A stretch of 64,000 nucleotides of DNA from Neoscytalidium dimidiatum. Lineage: Eukaryota > Ascomycota > Dothideomycetes > Botryosphaeriales > Botryosphaeriaceae. The first letter of the stretch is position 1. Each line of letters opens with the position of its first letter. Below, one piece after another: positions 11,573-22,321 of this stretch. Location of the stretch: positions 1,736,001 to 1,800,000 of the forward strand of contig CM074698.1 in assembly GCA_037367355.1 (NCBI GenBank), read 5' to 3'. Both the position numbers and the translations under genes were made by a program. Below the pieces are notes generated by a model. That model ran no database searches and had not been told where the DNA came from. It saw only the letters and a list, made by a program, of their open reading frames with translations.

Positions 11573-13038
11573 TCAAGTGTTAGGGAGCCCCTCGCCGAGC
11601 ATCCCACCCAAGATGATTTGAATGAGGGAGATAAGCTGCGCGCCGAGCAGCGGGAGCGTATCGGGCCTGATATCGGAGATGAAGATGTTCTCCGTCCTGC
11701 AGGTTCCCTCCTTGATGTCCAGCGGCTTCCCGTCCAGGCGATCGGCAACCCAGCCCAGCGCGTTCACGGAGCCCAGGATGGCCTCGGTGGCATGCTCGCC
11801 GAACAGGTTGCGGTAGTACTCGATGGTCACGCCGCCCTGGCCGCAGAACTGGGCGACGTACTGGTCGGTCTCCTCGGAGGGGCTGACCTCGTCTCCCTTG
11901 GCGTGGTATATGTACAGCGGCATCTGCGGCGTGCCGTGGACGCCCATCTGGCCGGCGACGGCCAGCACGCTCGCGGGCACGGGGTCGGCCAGCGCGCCGT
12001 CGCCGGTGGTGAAGTAGCCGTACAGGTCCTGCCCGGCGCCGGCCAGCGTGTCGCCGACGAGGCAGTAGCTGCCGCGCTCGAAGAACTCGTCGCGCCTGGC
12101 CGGGATCAGGCTGTCGTCCAGGTACCGCGACACGTTCGGGTACGCGCGCGACAGGCCGATGATGCCGGCGAAGCCCAGCCCCGCGAACAGCGTCCTGTTG
12201 ATCGTCGCCGCCACCGCCGTCACGTTCGCGATCAGCCCGCCCAGCGCCGCGCCCTCGAAGCTGAGCTCCGGCGCGTACCCGGGCGCCAGCTCGGCCGCCC
12301 ACTCGCTGGCCAGCGACCCGCCGCTGTAGCCCCACATGGCGTAGCGCGCGGCGGGCGAGAGCCCGAGCGAGGGCCCTTCGCTGAGCGCGACGCGCACCGA
12401 GTCGAGGGTCGCGTAGCCGGCTTGCAGGCCCGCGACGAACTGCGCTTCCAGGCCTTCGTAGTCCGAGGTTACGACGTACCAGCCTTGGTTGAGGGAGGCG
12501 GCGAGCTAGAGAGGGGGAAAAAAAGGAAAACGTGCGTGAGAAAGGATTGGTTTCCTGATTGGGTAATCGATGCATCTTTGGTGGGGGCACTTACGAATGG
12601 TGTGTCGATGGAAAGAGTGCTGTTCGGCCCGACGATCCCAGCCAATCCACCCTCTGCCGTGCCGAATCGCAAGGTGTACGAGGGGCTGCAGTCCACGTTG
12701 GCCGAGTCGTAGGCCGTTTGGTACGAGAGGAGCTTGTTCGGGTCGGCGTCGTAGGGGACGAGGATCGTCGTGGCCGCCGCGACGGCATCTCCGAGGCTGT
12801 CCGTCGTCCGGTACAAGTACTGATGCACTTCTTGGACGGAGACGTTGACCGAGAGCGGGAGGAACGGCTGCAGCTGGTTCGATACCTGCCGGGAGCGGAT
12901 CACCTCGCCTGGTGCGTAGCTCGAGATGTTGTCCGGCTGTTGGTAGAAGGGATCCTGGCTGGGAGGCGGCGGCCTAGTGTCCTGAGCGGCCACCAAGGGA
13001 GCGAGTGCGAGCAATTGAACAAATAGTGAGCGGAGCAT
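11573..13038 (-). CDS. secreted lipase, LIP / CAL-A family
   Basis: Predicted secreted triacylglycerol lipase (secretory lipase family, PF03583 type). Exons 12595-13038 and 11573-12505; the 89-nt intron has donor GTAAGT and acceptor CTAG, phase 0. The 458-aa product begins with a signal peptide (MLRSLFVQLLALAPLVAA, cleavage probably before QD). Family marks are SDYEG soon after the intron, the nucleophile elbow GYSGG with Ser209, and later segments AKGDEVSP and GEHATE that fit the catalytic Asp and His. Several N-x-S/T sites are present. A strong GC3 bias in exon 2 leaves a long antisense open frame, which is a shadow. The gene is convergent with SKN1 and shows no operon-like partner. It probably acts in extracellular lipid use. 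Confidence 0.93.
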
Positions 13039-14889
13039 CTTGACGAGAGCCTAAATCCTACAGGAAACTCAGAGGACCGCGCTGTTCCGTGCTTCTTGAC
13101 GAACTCAATGCTGCGGCCCATTTTATCCTTTAATAAATATACTGCTAAAAGCTCTTGCGGTGCGTCTGCTGGCATCTGATACCGAGTTAACAGCGTAAGT
13201 TAGGTGAGTCGGACCAAACATCTCTAAAAGGCAAAGGTCACGTTCCCCGCAGTCATGCCTCTGGGCGCTTCGGCCTCGTACTTTCACAACGTTCATTGGT
13301 TGTATGCAAGGATGCGGAAGGGCCGGAAACGAAAGCTGGTTCTTTTCGACTTGCCTTAAACCAATTATAGAGCCACCAATACAAAGTATAGTGAAAGTGT
13401 GGGGAAGAACGTTCACTGCCGAGGTTCCGCCCCCAAGGATTGCCTGTTTCGGTTGATGATCTTTAATCACCGAGCCCGCTGCTGTCTGCCAATACTTCCA
13501 CGCGATGTCGACGGATTGTGGCTGCCTTGAGAGCTTGTGATTTTGCTGCGCAGTTCCCAGGAACAGTGCATGGTCCGAGCGTATTCTTGTTCCATTCAGG
13601 TAACTCGGGCCGCCTCTGTGCATCGTTTGGTGCCTTGGCCGCTGACGAAGCGGTCGGATCGCAACAATAAACTGACACAGGAGTTTGCGAATACGAACTT
13701 CCTACTGCTTGCCCATGCTCTTCTGAGTGACAGTTCTGCATTTCACGTAGGCCCGTTCATGTGTTCCATCGCTACGGGACTGCAGGAACCACACTTATTA
13801 TTTCACATGTTAAAATTGCGTGTTCCTGCCACGGGCTAATCTAAGGGCTGTGAGGCTGCCATGTTTACGCCCTATGTAATTTTGGGCTGCAACGAGACGG
13901 CCGACACTGGATGGGTAGATCAGCACACGCCTGAGATAGAACACGATCTCTCTATCCTGTCAAACACTACGAATAATGACTCTCCGTCCCCTTGTAACTG
14001 AAGTTTTATGTAGTTCCTGCATGCGTCATTTTGCTTCCTAAAATAGTAGATATGCTGAGTTTTCCGATCTCCGCATGATGTGCATCGATGAGCCCCCGTC
14101 CTGTTTTTCATGCAGGTCCAAGTCTCTTCCCTGGTTGTAATTTCAGATCACATGCCTGACGATGGTCAAACCTCCCGATATGTGATAGATATTGTCGAGG
14201 TAAACATCAATGTACGTTGTTTACGCCCACATAGTGAAACAGTCTTGAAGGGTGCGGCAACAAAAAGCTACATGAGATTTTTAAACTTCCCACATGAATG
14301 GAGTCTTATTCGGCGATTAACTGATGATGCTTCGCAGGGACTCCTGGAATGTCGATCAGGTAGGCACGCATTTTTATGAATGTCCATTGGGTACATGCTC
14401 CTCCAGGTTGCAAGTTTTACTTCCTGCGCGGGACATATCTGCTAGCCACTGCTGTAGGTTGCCATGGTTCAGCCGCCCTGTTACAACAAATCTAGCCCTG
14501 TTACTACGTTACCTCCGAAACTTTCCAGCCCAATGTCGAGCGCTTTCCCAGTAGGTCTTAAAGTATCACTGCTCGCGAAAACCTAACCCGCTAAAGCTCT
14601 CAGTCAAACAGAGCTGTCAGACTCTTGAGAATAAAAGAATGATGAGCACATGTGTCTGATGACTAAGCACATCGTGCGGCAGGGCTTTTACGGAGCGACG
14701 CGAAGAAATTTTCAGCACATGTCAGTCCACAACCTTCCCTCCAGCAACTTCTGGACAATCTGTGCTTATGTTGTACAGCTGACAGCTTCTAGAATTCTAC
14801 AGCTCTTGCTTGATACACTATATATACTTACAAATACATACCTCTCCCATCAACAGGTGGTTACCAGTCCTCGACCAGTTCCACTGCCC
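13039..14889. other. gene-free stretch between lipase and tRNA-Lys
   Basis: About 1.85 kb. The left part is the lipase promoter side. A 166-codon minus frame (13123-13623) has no recognisable motif. An AT-rich TATATA stretch lies about 70 nt before the tRNA (near 14820) and could aid Pol III initiation. Confidence 0.45.
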
Positions 14890-14980
14890 GCCCGGCTAGC
14901 TCAATCGGTAGAGCGTGAGACTCTTACGGACTCGCAAGAGTGCTATCTCAAGGCTGCGGGTTCGACCCCCGCGTTGGGCT
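14890..14980 (+). tRNA. tRNA-Lys (anticodon CTT) with an 18-nt intron
   Basis: The cloverleaf folds by eye. The acceptor stem GCCCGGC pairs with GTTGGGC (two G-T pairs), the D-arm is TAGCTCAATCGGTAGA, and the anticodon stem is TGAGA/TCTCA with loop CT-CTT-A|A. The T-arm is GCGGG-TTCGACC-CCCGC with box B GGTTCGACC. The intron lies one base 3' of the anticodon (about 14927-14944), leaving a 73-nt mature tRNA with discriminator T. A run of five T residues follows at 14997-15001. Confidence 0.97.
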
Positions 14981-14996
14981 CAATTCCCGACTGATC

Positions 14997-15001
14997 TTTT
15001 T
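14997..15001 (+). terminator. Pol III oligo-T terminator of tRNA-Lys
   Basis: TTTTT begins 17 nt after the tRNA 3' end, the usual Pol III stop signal. Confidence 0.85.
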
Positions 15002-15492
15002 GCTCTTGCGCTGGTTGCAGGGTGTAGGATGGTGGCTGAAAGTTTCTTTGTCCGCCGCTCGGGTTCGGGAGGACCTCGGCGATCGGTAGGGCCGGTCCGA
15101 CCGGAGATAGAGATTCTCTCGGTTGTGACATCTCGACATGCATGTTGGACCTGTGTCGACTGGAGGGCGATGCAAGGTACTTCAACGGCCACAGACGCGT
15201 CTTTGTCATCCTTGTCATGGTTCCACACACTCGTCGGCGCTTATCATCGTCGTCTGCGAACCCCTCCTTTCACGTCAGCGACTACACGTGACCCGCATTT
15301 GCGCGTTCCCAGCCTTGCGATGAAAAAGTTAAGAGGCTTGCCAGAGGTCTCCACGAGCTCTTCTTTGAGCTCGCCTTGCTGCGATCTCACATCTCTTGGG
15401 CTGGGAGAATGATTTTACAGTTCCCTACTTTCTGATGCCAGACACGCTGTACTTTCCGGTCTTATTGAGAGACGGGTTGCTATGCCCTAATT
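15002..15492. other. intergenic region upstream of the fused regulator gene
   Basis: About 490 bp after the tRNA terminator. It presumably carries the promoter of the regulator starting at 15493. I see no gene in it. Confidence 0.4.
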
Positions 15493-18400
15493 ATGCCGGA
15501 AGCCCCGCATACAATAGGAACGACGGAGCAGGGGGGAGTCGACCTTTCTAGCACAACGCAAGGAGAACTCAAGCGGCCAGCAGCCGGTGGTGCAGCCCGG
15601 ACATTGCCAGCGGTAAATGCAGATATTATCGATGTTTCAGATTATGTTATGTATTGGCGGGACTCTCAAGGTAACTCTCTCGCAATGTTCGCTACGCATG
15701 AACTCACCTCAATGAGGCCAGTATGCACCGTCCATGGCATTGCCATATGTGCCATCCGAGCTACCTATGAGTGCTCTCTCTGTGTCATCGATCTTGTCCA
15801 GCACGCCCGACTTATCATCCTGCTCCACGAGCTCCAGTCTTTCTATTTCGCCCCATGACCTTTTTCATCAGAACACACTGAAGAGTGGACGACGTGGAGA
15901 GACCCGGTAAAGGCTCACATGTTTGAAACAGTCAGACTTCGAAGAATGATCTGATACCGTGTAGAAATTCCCCTCTTGTTCATTTTGCAGATCATCGCAG
16001 CGACCGTTTCAGCATCGCATTCTACATCGCCGTGCACCCCTCTCAGGTGACACCTCCAAATATCTTTCCCACCCTGTCGCAGAGGGTCAGTATTCTTGAA
16101 ATCAATGAACCCGTTTTGCAGCACCATTGTGAGCCATAGACCACACGTGGTGTTGAGTGAGGTGCTAAGGAAGGTCAGGCTACCGCTTCTTCCATACCAG
16201 AGCGTCAGCGCGCTCATGGCTCCCGACATTATTTCAAGATTTCGGAGCCTTGCTCAGCCTCATACTCGTGTCCTCTTCTCACCAAATCGCCGTTGATGGC
16301 AATCCAAAGCCCACGGTCCTCATCCTCCTGATGCGCGAAGAAGTGTGTAATCGTATCAATGTAGCATACAAAAACCCGAGGACTCGGCGGAATGCAACCA
16401 CAGTCATGATGATAACCCAACTTCTGCTCACCGACATCATCAACGTTGACGACTCTGAGTGGCACAGACACGAGGAAGCATTGAGACATATTCTCAGAGA
16501 ATTAGAGATATGCAAACCTTACTCTCTTTACGCAGGAGATGAACTTCCAGGACTGGTCGTGATGTAGGTCTGAGAAGCGTATATCATTTATATTGCTGAT
16601 ATACGACAGTTCCTGCTTCACGTCCGCGTTACTTCGTGGCGTAAGGCCCGGCTCAATCTTTACGACTTTTGCAGACGGCCTCAGGGAGATGTCCTATCAT
16701 GAGATGCATGCGGTACCCGAATCGCCTCTCTTCTGTCCGGGGGGCCAATTCAAAATCCTTCAACGATCGAACCTCTGCTTGCCGCAGACCTTGCAGTTGA
16801 TCAGGGACGTACAAAGACTGACAGACCTGGCGTCCCGTATGTCAGTTAAATCAACCTGGGCAACCGATGAAACAAAGTCTGAGACACTGCAGCGAGTCAC
16901 AAACCTTCCATCAATTGTGTCATCGTCCAAAGCGGACGGAGTATCAGGATATGGAGAAGCCTCGTGGCGCTACGAGGCCTGCAGGCTCTCAGCGATCATA
17001 CAAACTTCTGCCCTGGCCTCCGGGAAGCCGATTTGGGACTGCTTGAAGCCGACAGCCCTCTCAGAAACCACAGAAGCACTTGTCACTGCGATCCAAAAGA
17101 CCGCATATGAGGAGCTGTGGGGTGAAATGGCAGGTGTGCTCTACTGGATTACATTCATCGGCGCAGCGGCGGCAAGAGGGCAGCCACAAGGGAGGTTCCT
17201 CCGGGCAGCCCATATCCAGTGTTGTTACTCTCTTGCGTTTGAGCACAGGTTCGCCATCCTTCTAACACTACGGCGGACGATAAGGGCATTTTCGCACAGT
17301 CTGGTCTCGGGGCCTACAGCCCGGTTGGACAGGAGATGTGCAGAAGGTGAACTAACAACTTTGTCGCCCGGTATCAAGCAAGGATCTTCGAACGAGACGG
17401 AAGCCATGGCAGAAGCTGAGGACCAGTGTCAATCCGATCCCAATGGTGACACGATTGAGCGGCCCCTGCACCAAGGCGACTCTTCCGTTCCTTCCACAGA
17501 GATCTTGGAACGACCACAAGAATCCGGCGATAGTCAGGAGCGGACCAGCACTGAAAAATTCTTGGAAAACGATGAAGAGCCCGCGTTGGTCACGTTTCCA
17601 GCTATTGAAAAAGATATCGTAGGAACGACTGTCACGCAGAGGAAACGAGAAATCGTGGATCGCCTCATGGAACTGTTTGAGGAGATGGTCGCGGGACCAG
17701 ACTCACCATATGAGAGCTCTGAAGACTTCTCCCTCTCACCTGAGACAGAGTTTTCGTTCGTCTCTGAAGCCACCTATGAATCTGGATCAGCAGAAGATTC
17801 CAATGGCAGCCTTCAGCAGGATCCGTCGGACGCGGGTGCACAAGACAAGGGAGAATCGTCAGCGCGATATGATCAAGACAAAGATCTCGTGCCTCCATCT
17901 CTATCCACTAAGCAGTCTTGGAAACGAAAGCGCTTCGATCAGCAGGGTGGAAATGGAAACGATGAGGATGAAGATGGAAGAGATTCCAAGAGGCCGTACA
18001 GACAGGAAAACCAATGCGATCAGACGAAGCCTAGAAGATTCGCATGTCCCTACTACAAGAGGAACATGAATCGGCAACCGAAGAAAACTTCTTGTGTGCT
18101 TCCAGGATTTCCCACCATCTCGAGGATGAAGTAAGACCCAGTCTTTTTCTTTCTTTCTTTCTTTCTTCCTTCCTTCTTTGTGTTTATCATTTTGTGCAGC
18201 GTGGCTGATTCCGGAAGGGAACATCTTTACCGGACTCATCCTTTGCCAATCAAATGCCAGAGATGCTACGAGGACTTTGAAAACGGTGCTTCTCTGCGGG
18301 AGCACCTACGCAAACCGCCTGAACAGATGTGTGTCCAGGCGAGCCCCATACCAGACCCGGAAGCAGATGGATTCGACAAAGAGCAAGAAGAAAGGCTGAG

Positions 18401-19369
18401 GTGCAAGCGGCGAACAAATGGCACTGAAGAAGATAAATGGAGAGCTACGTACCGCATTCTGTTTCCTCAAGACTTGGAGAGTAGCATCCCGTCTCCATGT
18501 GAGTGCGCACACATAGCTGTTCAGTCTTGAGGATGTGTGGCGATCTAACTTTCATAGATTGGGAGGAGAGGATCACTTCACCCAGCTCGAGGGACTTGAT
18601 GCGTTATGAAGACTTCAGCAGGCGGACTTTGCCTCTACTCGTCCGTCAAGACCTCGAATCGGCAGTGGACAATCGCCTTGGGGATACGGAACGTGATTTA
18701 ACGAGCGAACTGCCCGATATTATCCGGAGATGCCAAGAACGAATGTTTGCCCTTTTTCGGGAACAAATCGCTTCGAACGGGGGCTTGAGAAGCTCCGAGG
18801 ATGGCGAAGCGATTGTCGATTCTTCCGAAGCCCCGCCTGGTCCTTTTGCACCGACGAGCGACCATTCACTAAGTTCAACAGCTAGGCTGCCCGCGAGTAG
18901 CGCTGTTGATTCTGCAAACGATGTCCTCGCGGAGATGCTTCGCGAGCCTCCGCACACGGAGCCAGGAATACGTCAATTCACGGTCGACGATGTGCCTCGT
19001 AGAACCGAGCCAAGTGGAGGCTCAGAAAGGACAAACCCGGATGATTCCGGATACGGGAGCCAACAGACTTTTTTGATAACCAGCAGCTCCAGAGAAGATA
19101 GTAATGAGTCTGCACAACTGGTGCCAAGTTTGGCGGTGGATTTTGATTTCTCTGCGGAGTTCGATTGGGGCGGGTTCGAGCAGAACATTGACGCGTCAGA
19201 CGACGCAGGTGGAGGTATAGGTTTGGAGCCATTCCCTGACCCATTCGATATTGACAGCTTCTGCTACGATTCTGAGATTGCCAGAGTGTTGACGGAACAG
19301 ACAAGCGTAACGGCCCGGAACGATTGCTTGGAAAGTCGATTTGTGGAGGAACAGAGAATTAGCACTTGA
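15493..19369 (+). CDS. large regulator: Fungal_trans_2-like domain fused to C2H2-type zinc fingers
   Basis: Seven exons close in frame: 15493-15670, 15717-15906, 15965-16128, 16179-16563, 16610-18130, 18218-18498, 18558-19369 (1176 aa; introns 46, 58, 50, 46, 87 and 59 nt). Residues about 150-480 resemble the PF11951 fungal transcription-factor domain (WLPTLFQDFGALLSLIL, ESPLFCPGGQF, YEACRLSAIIQTSA, ELWGEMAGVLYWITFIGAAA). An acidic Ser-rich linker leads to a zinc-finger block typical of fungal C2H2 proteins: FACPYYKRN...C, then EHLYRTHPLPIKCQRC (C785, C801, H815, H820; then C826, C829, H842). No Zn2Cys6 cluster is visible. The long exon joins both domains without a stop, so the fusion is in the DNA. 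The main uncertainty is the first three exons, whose sequence is low-complexity. Likely a nuclear regulator; targets unknown. Confidence 0.75.
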
Positions 19370-20502
19370 GCTAGACCGGGAGGTATAGCGCTTGTATGTC
19401 TCTTTCTGCTATATGTGAATACTCTGTTAGTATTTTGAATGTCGGTCGGTTTCGAATGCGAAAGCTTTGAATAATCATGCGGGAAGGCCGGCGATTCATG
19501 GGGGAGGACACGGGCGTTTTCGCCGCCTCTCCCGGCGGGATGCGTTCTCGAAGAACGCATGAGTGCTTGGCGAATTCCCCTGAGCATGACACAGCAAAAG
19601 GGTCGAAGAGTCATGTCTTATTAGATGAGGTGCAGGAGACGGTCGCCGGATCAGATGCTCCCGCGCCCATCTGGGCGGTTGGTAGTCGATCGATCCCTGG
19701 TAGTGGGATCTGCCGGCTAGTTGTTGTGCTTGGCTGCACAAGCTTAAGAGATCACCTCCTTACACAAGAAACCTTCGCCTTCAGGTACCGGATTGGCGTC
19801 CATTCGCATACTTGTTTTGACAGTGGCTTTCTCCGCTGTGCGGGGACTCCACCGCTGCGGGGACAAGCGGCATAACTTTACCGAAAGTCGGAAAAGCAAA
19901 CGGCGGAAAACCGTGCTCGCGCCATGGAGGTTCGCAAAATCCTAATGCAGAAAGCTGCGGAGGCTTCCGGCCAAATCTCCACTGCAGCCCGGAAGCCATG
20001 GAAATCTGTTCACAACGCCATTGCTGAAATGCGTCAGTATTGCGGACTCGGAGCCTTGGCAGGCCGTGTAGCCCGGGCCTCTCACGAGCCTGAACTCCCT
20101 CAATAGACTTTCTCCCCAGACGGACCGTCTCAGCCTTCACTGACTAACGCCTAGCGCCGCGAGGTAAGATAGATGGACCGTTTTCCGCCGACGGGCTTTT
20201 ATTTCGCGTCCACGGCCTTGGCCCAGCCCGTACCCTCGACTTGGCGGTTACAGGCTAATATTCAGGATCGACCTCACGCTGCCGAACAAGGAGAGCGGGA
20301 AAAGGACAGGAAACAATTTAATAGGAAGCCCGGCCATAGTGGCCGTTTTGTTTTTGTTTCGACGGACCAGCTAGCTAGCTTTGTGGCACAGCTCTGTCTA
20401 CAAACCCGCCTCGCAGATTCTTGACAGATCCATCCTACCGCAGTCACTCGTTCCAGATCCCTGTGCTTGGCCCCCTCCGCTCCCGCTAACCTTGACCCCA
20501 CC
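19370..20502. other. intergenic region upstream of the lactonase gene
   Basis: About 1.1 kb. It holds a 21-nt inverted repeat at 19540-19560 (9-bp arms ATGCGTTCT/AGAACGCAT) and the lactonase promoter and leader. The open frames in it carry no recognisable motif. Confidence 0.45.
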
Positions 20503-21865
20503 ATGCGCCAATTCAACAATATCCTCCTCTCCGCCGCACTCTGCGCCACATCCTCGAGCGCCGTTAACCTCTACGCGGCCACCTCGGATGGAAACCTTAC
20601 CTCTCTTTCCCTGACGCGCACCGAGGCCAGCACCAACTTGACCGTCTCCAGCAGGACCAAATGCGGCGCCAATGCCTCCTGGCTCAGCCTGGACTCCGCC
20701 AACCGGGTTCTCTACTGCCTTGACCGCGGCGCCTCCTCCTCCGTGAACGGGTCCCTGAACTCCTACGCCGCAGCCGAGGACGGCCTGCTCGCGAGCATCG
20801 ACTCGGTCCCCGCGCCGCTCTCCGGCGTCAGCCATGAGTTCTTCACCAACAACGTTGGCAAGCGCGGCATCGCAACCGCATCCTAGTAAAATCTCCCCCC
20901 CACACAACCCAAAAAACAATCTTCCAAAAGCCAGCTTTCGCGCCAGACTGACCAGCCCCACAGCAACAGGAGCGCCATCTCCGTGATCGGCATCGAGGAC
21001 AACGGCGCGCTCGACGGGCCGCTCCAGATCATCAACCCCACCATCGAAGTCACCGGCCCCGTGACGCGGCGGCAGGACGCGTCGTACATGCACCAGGTGC
21101 AGGTCGACCCGGAGGGCAAGTACCTGATCATGAACGACCTGGGCGGCGACCGCACCCGCGTCTTCGAGTGGGACGCCGAGAACCTGGCGCCCATCCTGGA
21201 GCTCGCCCCGCTGCGCACCGACCCGGGCTCCGGCCCGCGCCACGGCGTCTTCTGGAAGCCCGAGGCCTCCGACGACCTGTACTACTTCGTCGTCGGCGAG
21301 CTGTCGCAGTACGTCTACTCGTACAAGCTCGCCTACACCGACGAGGGCGTCGCCTGGACCAAGGTCTTCGAGATCCCCGGCCTGGGCGTCGAGAACGAGG
21401 TCCCGGCTCTGACTTCGCCGCTGTCCGAGATTGCTCTCTCGGTAAGTGAAAGCGAATTGCATCATTAGGAATAGTGAAAAAAAAAAAAGAAAGAATGTGC
21501 TGCACTAACCTGAATGTCTGCTACAGCCGGACAACAGGTTCCTGATCGTCTCCCACCGCGACGTCTCCTTCACCAACTCGACCAAGCGCGCCTCCGGCCC
21601 CTCGGACACCCTGTCCACCTTCACCATCAACGACGACGGCACGCTCGAACTCCTCCAGCTCGCCCCCTCCGGCGGCTGGTCGCCGCGCCAGTTCTCGCTC
21701 AACAAGGCGGGCGACCTCCTCGCCGTCGGCCACCAGAACAACAACACCGTTGTCATCTGGGAGCGCGACCTCGAGACCGGCAAGATCGTGACCGCCGAGG
21801 AGGGTGGCCCCGTGGCCATCGTTACCCTTACTGGTGCTGTTGTCTGTGCCATCTGGGATGAGTAA
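20503..21865 (+). CDS. secreted lactonase-type seven-bladed beta-propeller protein
   Basis: Resembles the lactonase family (PF10282) that includes 6-phosphogluconolactonase and carboxymuconate cyclase-like proteins; the substrate cannot be read from sequence. Exons 20503-20885, 20964-21441 and 21527-21865 give 399 aa; the introns (78 and 85 nt) have GTAAAA and GTAAGT donors. The start in caccATGCGC precedes a signal peptide (about residues 1-19). Propeller-type repeats include NLYAATSDGNLTSLSL, MHQVQVDPEGKYLIMNDLG, PRHGVFWKP and DTLSTFTINDDGTLELLQ. The first intron splits a Tyr codon (TA|C), restoring ATASYNRSAISV as expected for the family. Secretion suggests an extracellular or vacuolar role rather than the pentose-phosphate pathway. 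Confidence 0.88.
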
Positions 21866-22321
21866 GCTGAAGATTCGCTACGGTCGTCATGTCTGTATAT
21901 ATCCTTCCATCTGGAGGAACCTGCATGTCTTACAACGTCCAAACGAAGAAAATGAAAATTCAAAAGGAGAAAAGTTGCCCCTAGTTGCTTCAAGATTCAA
22001 TGACATATGAGACCTTTGAATTTTTCCAGTCTGCGCTGCATTTAGGTGACTGAGCAGGCCAAGTGCGTTGACTGCGTCGAACCGACTTCTTGGAGAGGAA
22101 TTGGCGCAACGCGACTTTCCGCGCGTCAAGCCTCGAGGAATATATCTTCCGACAGACCGTCTAGAAGTTCAACGTTCCCGGGAACGTGTCGATCCGTCCA
22201 AATAAATGCTCTCCTCCTGATAAGCATTCCTTTGAGATGTTTGAAAAAAAAGTTTAAACAATCCGAAGAAACATGGAATCGGAAGCAGGCACGGGCCGCG
22301 CCGGTTCCGACACACTGACTT
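21866..22321. other. convergent 3' intergenic region
   Basis: Roughly 450 bp between the stop codons of the lactonase (+) and the 2H phosphoesterase (-). I see only presumed 3' UTR sequence. Confidence 0.5.

Noticed and set aside
11474..12712. 412-codon plus-strand open frame
   Set aside because: It lies antisense to the lipase gene, whose signal peptide, splice sites and GYSGG motif are convincing. The plus frame is a shadow of GC-rich third positions.
13123..13623. 166-codon minus-strand frame
   Set aside because: Acceptable composition, but no recognisable motif, family or splice signals, and it overlaps the presumed lipase promoter.
15965..16563. Reading this region as a pseudogenised transcription factor
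   Set aside because: Apparent frameshifts disappear when a 50-nt intron (16129-16178) and a 58-nt intron (15907-15964) with good signals are removed; all phases then close.
16593..18134. Treating 16593 as the start of the regulator gene
   Set aside because: That ATG lies inside the 46-nt intron 16564-16609. Splicing restores a continuous family-like sequence (LPGLVV/ISCFTSALLRG) from upstream exons.
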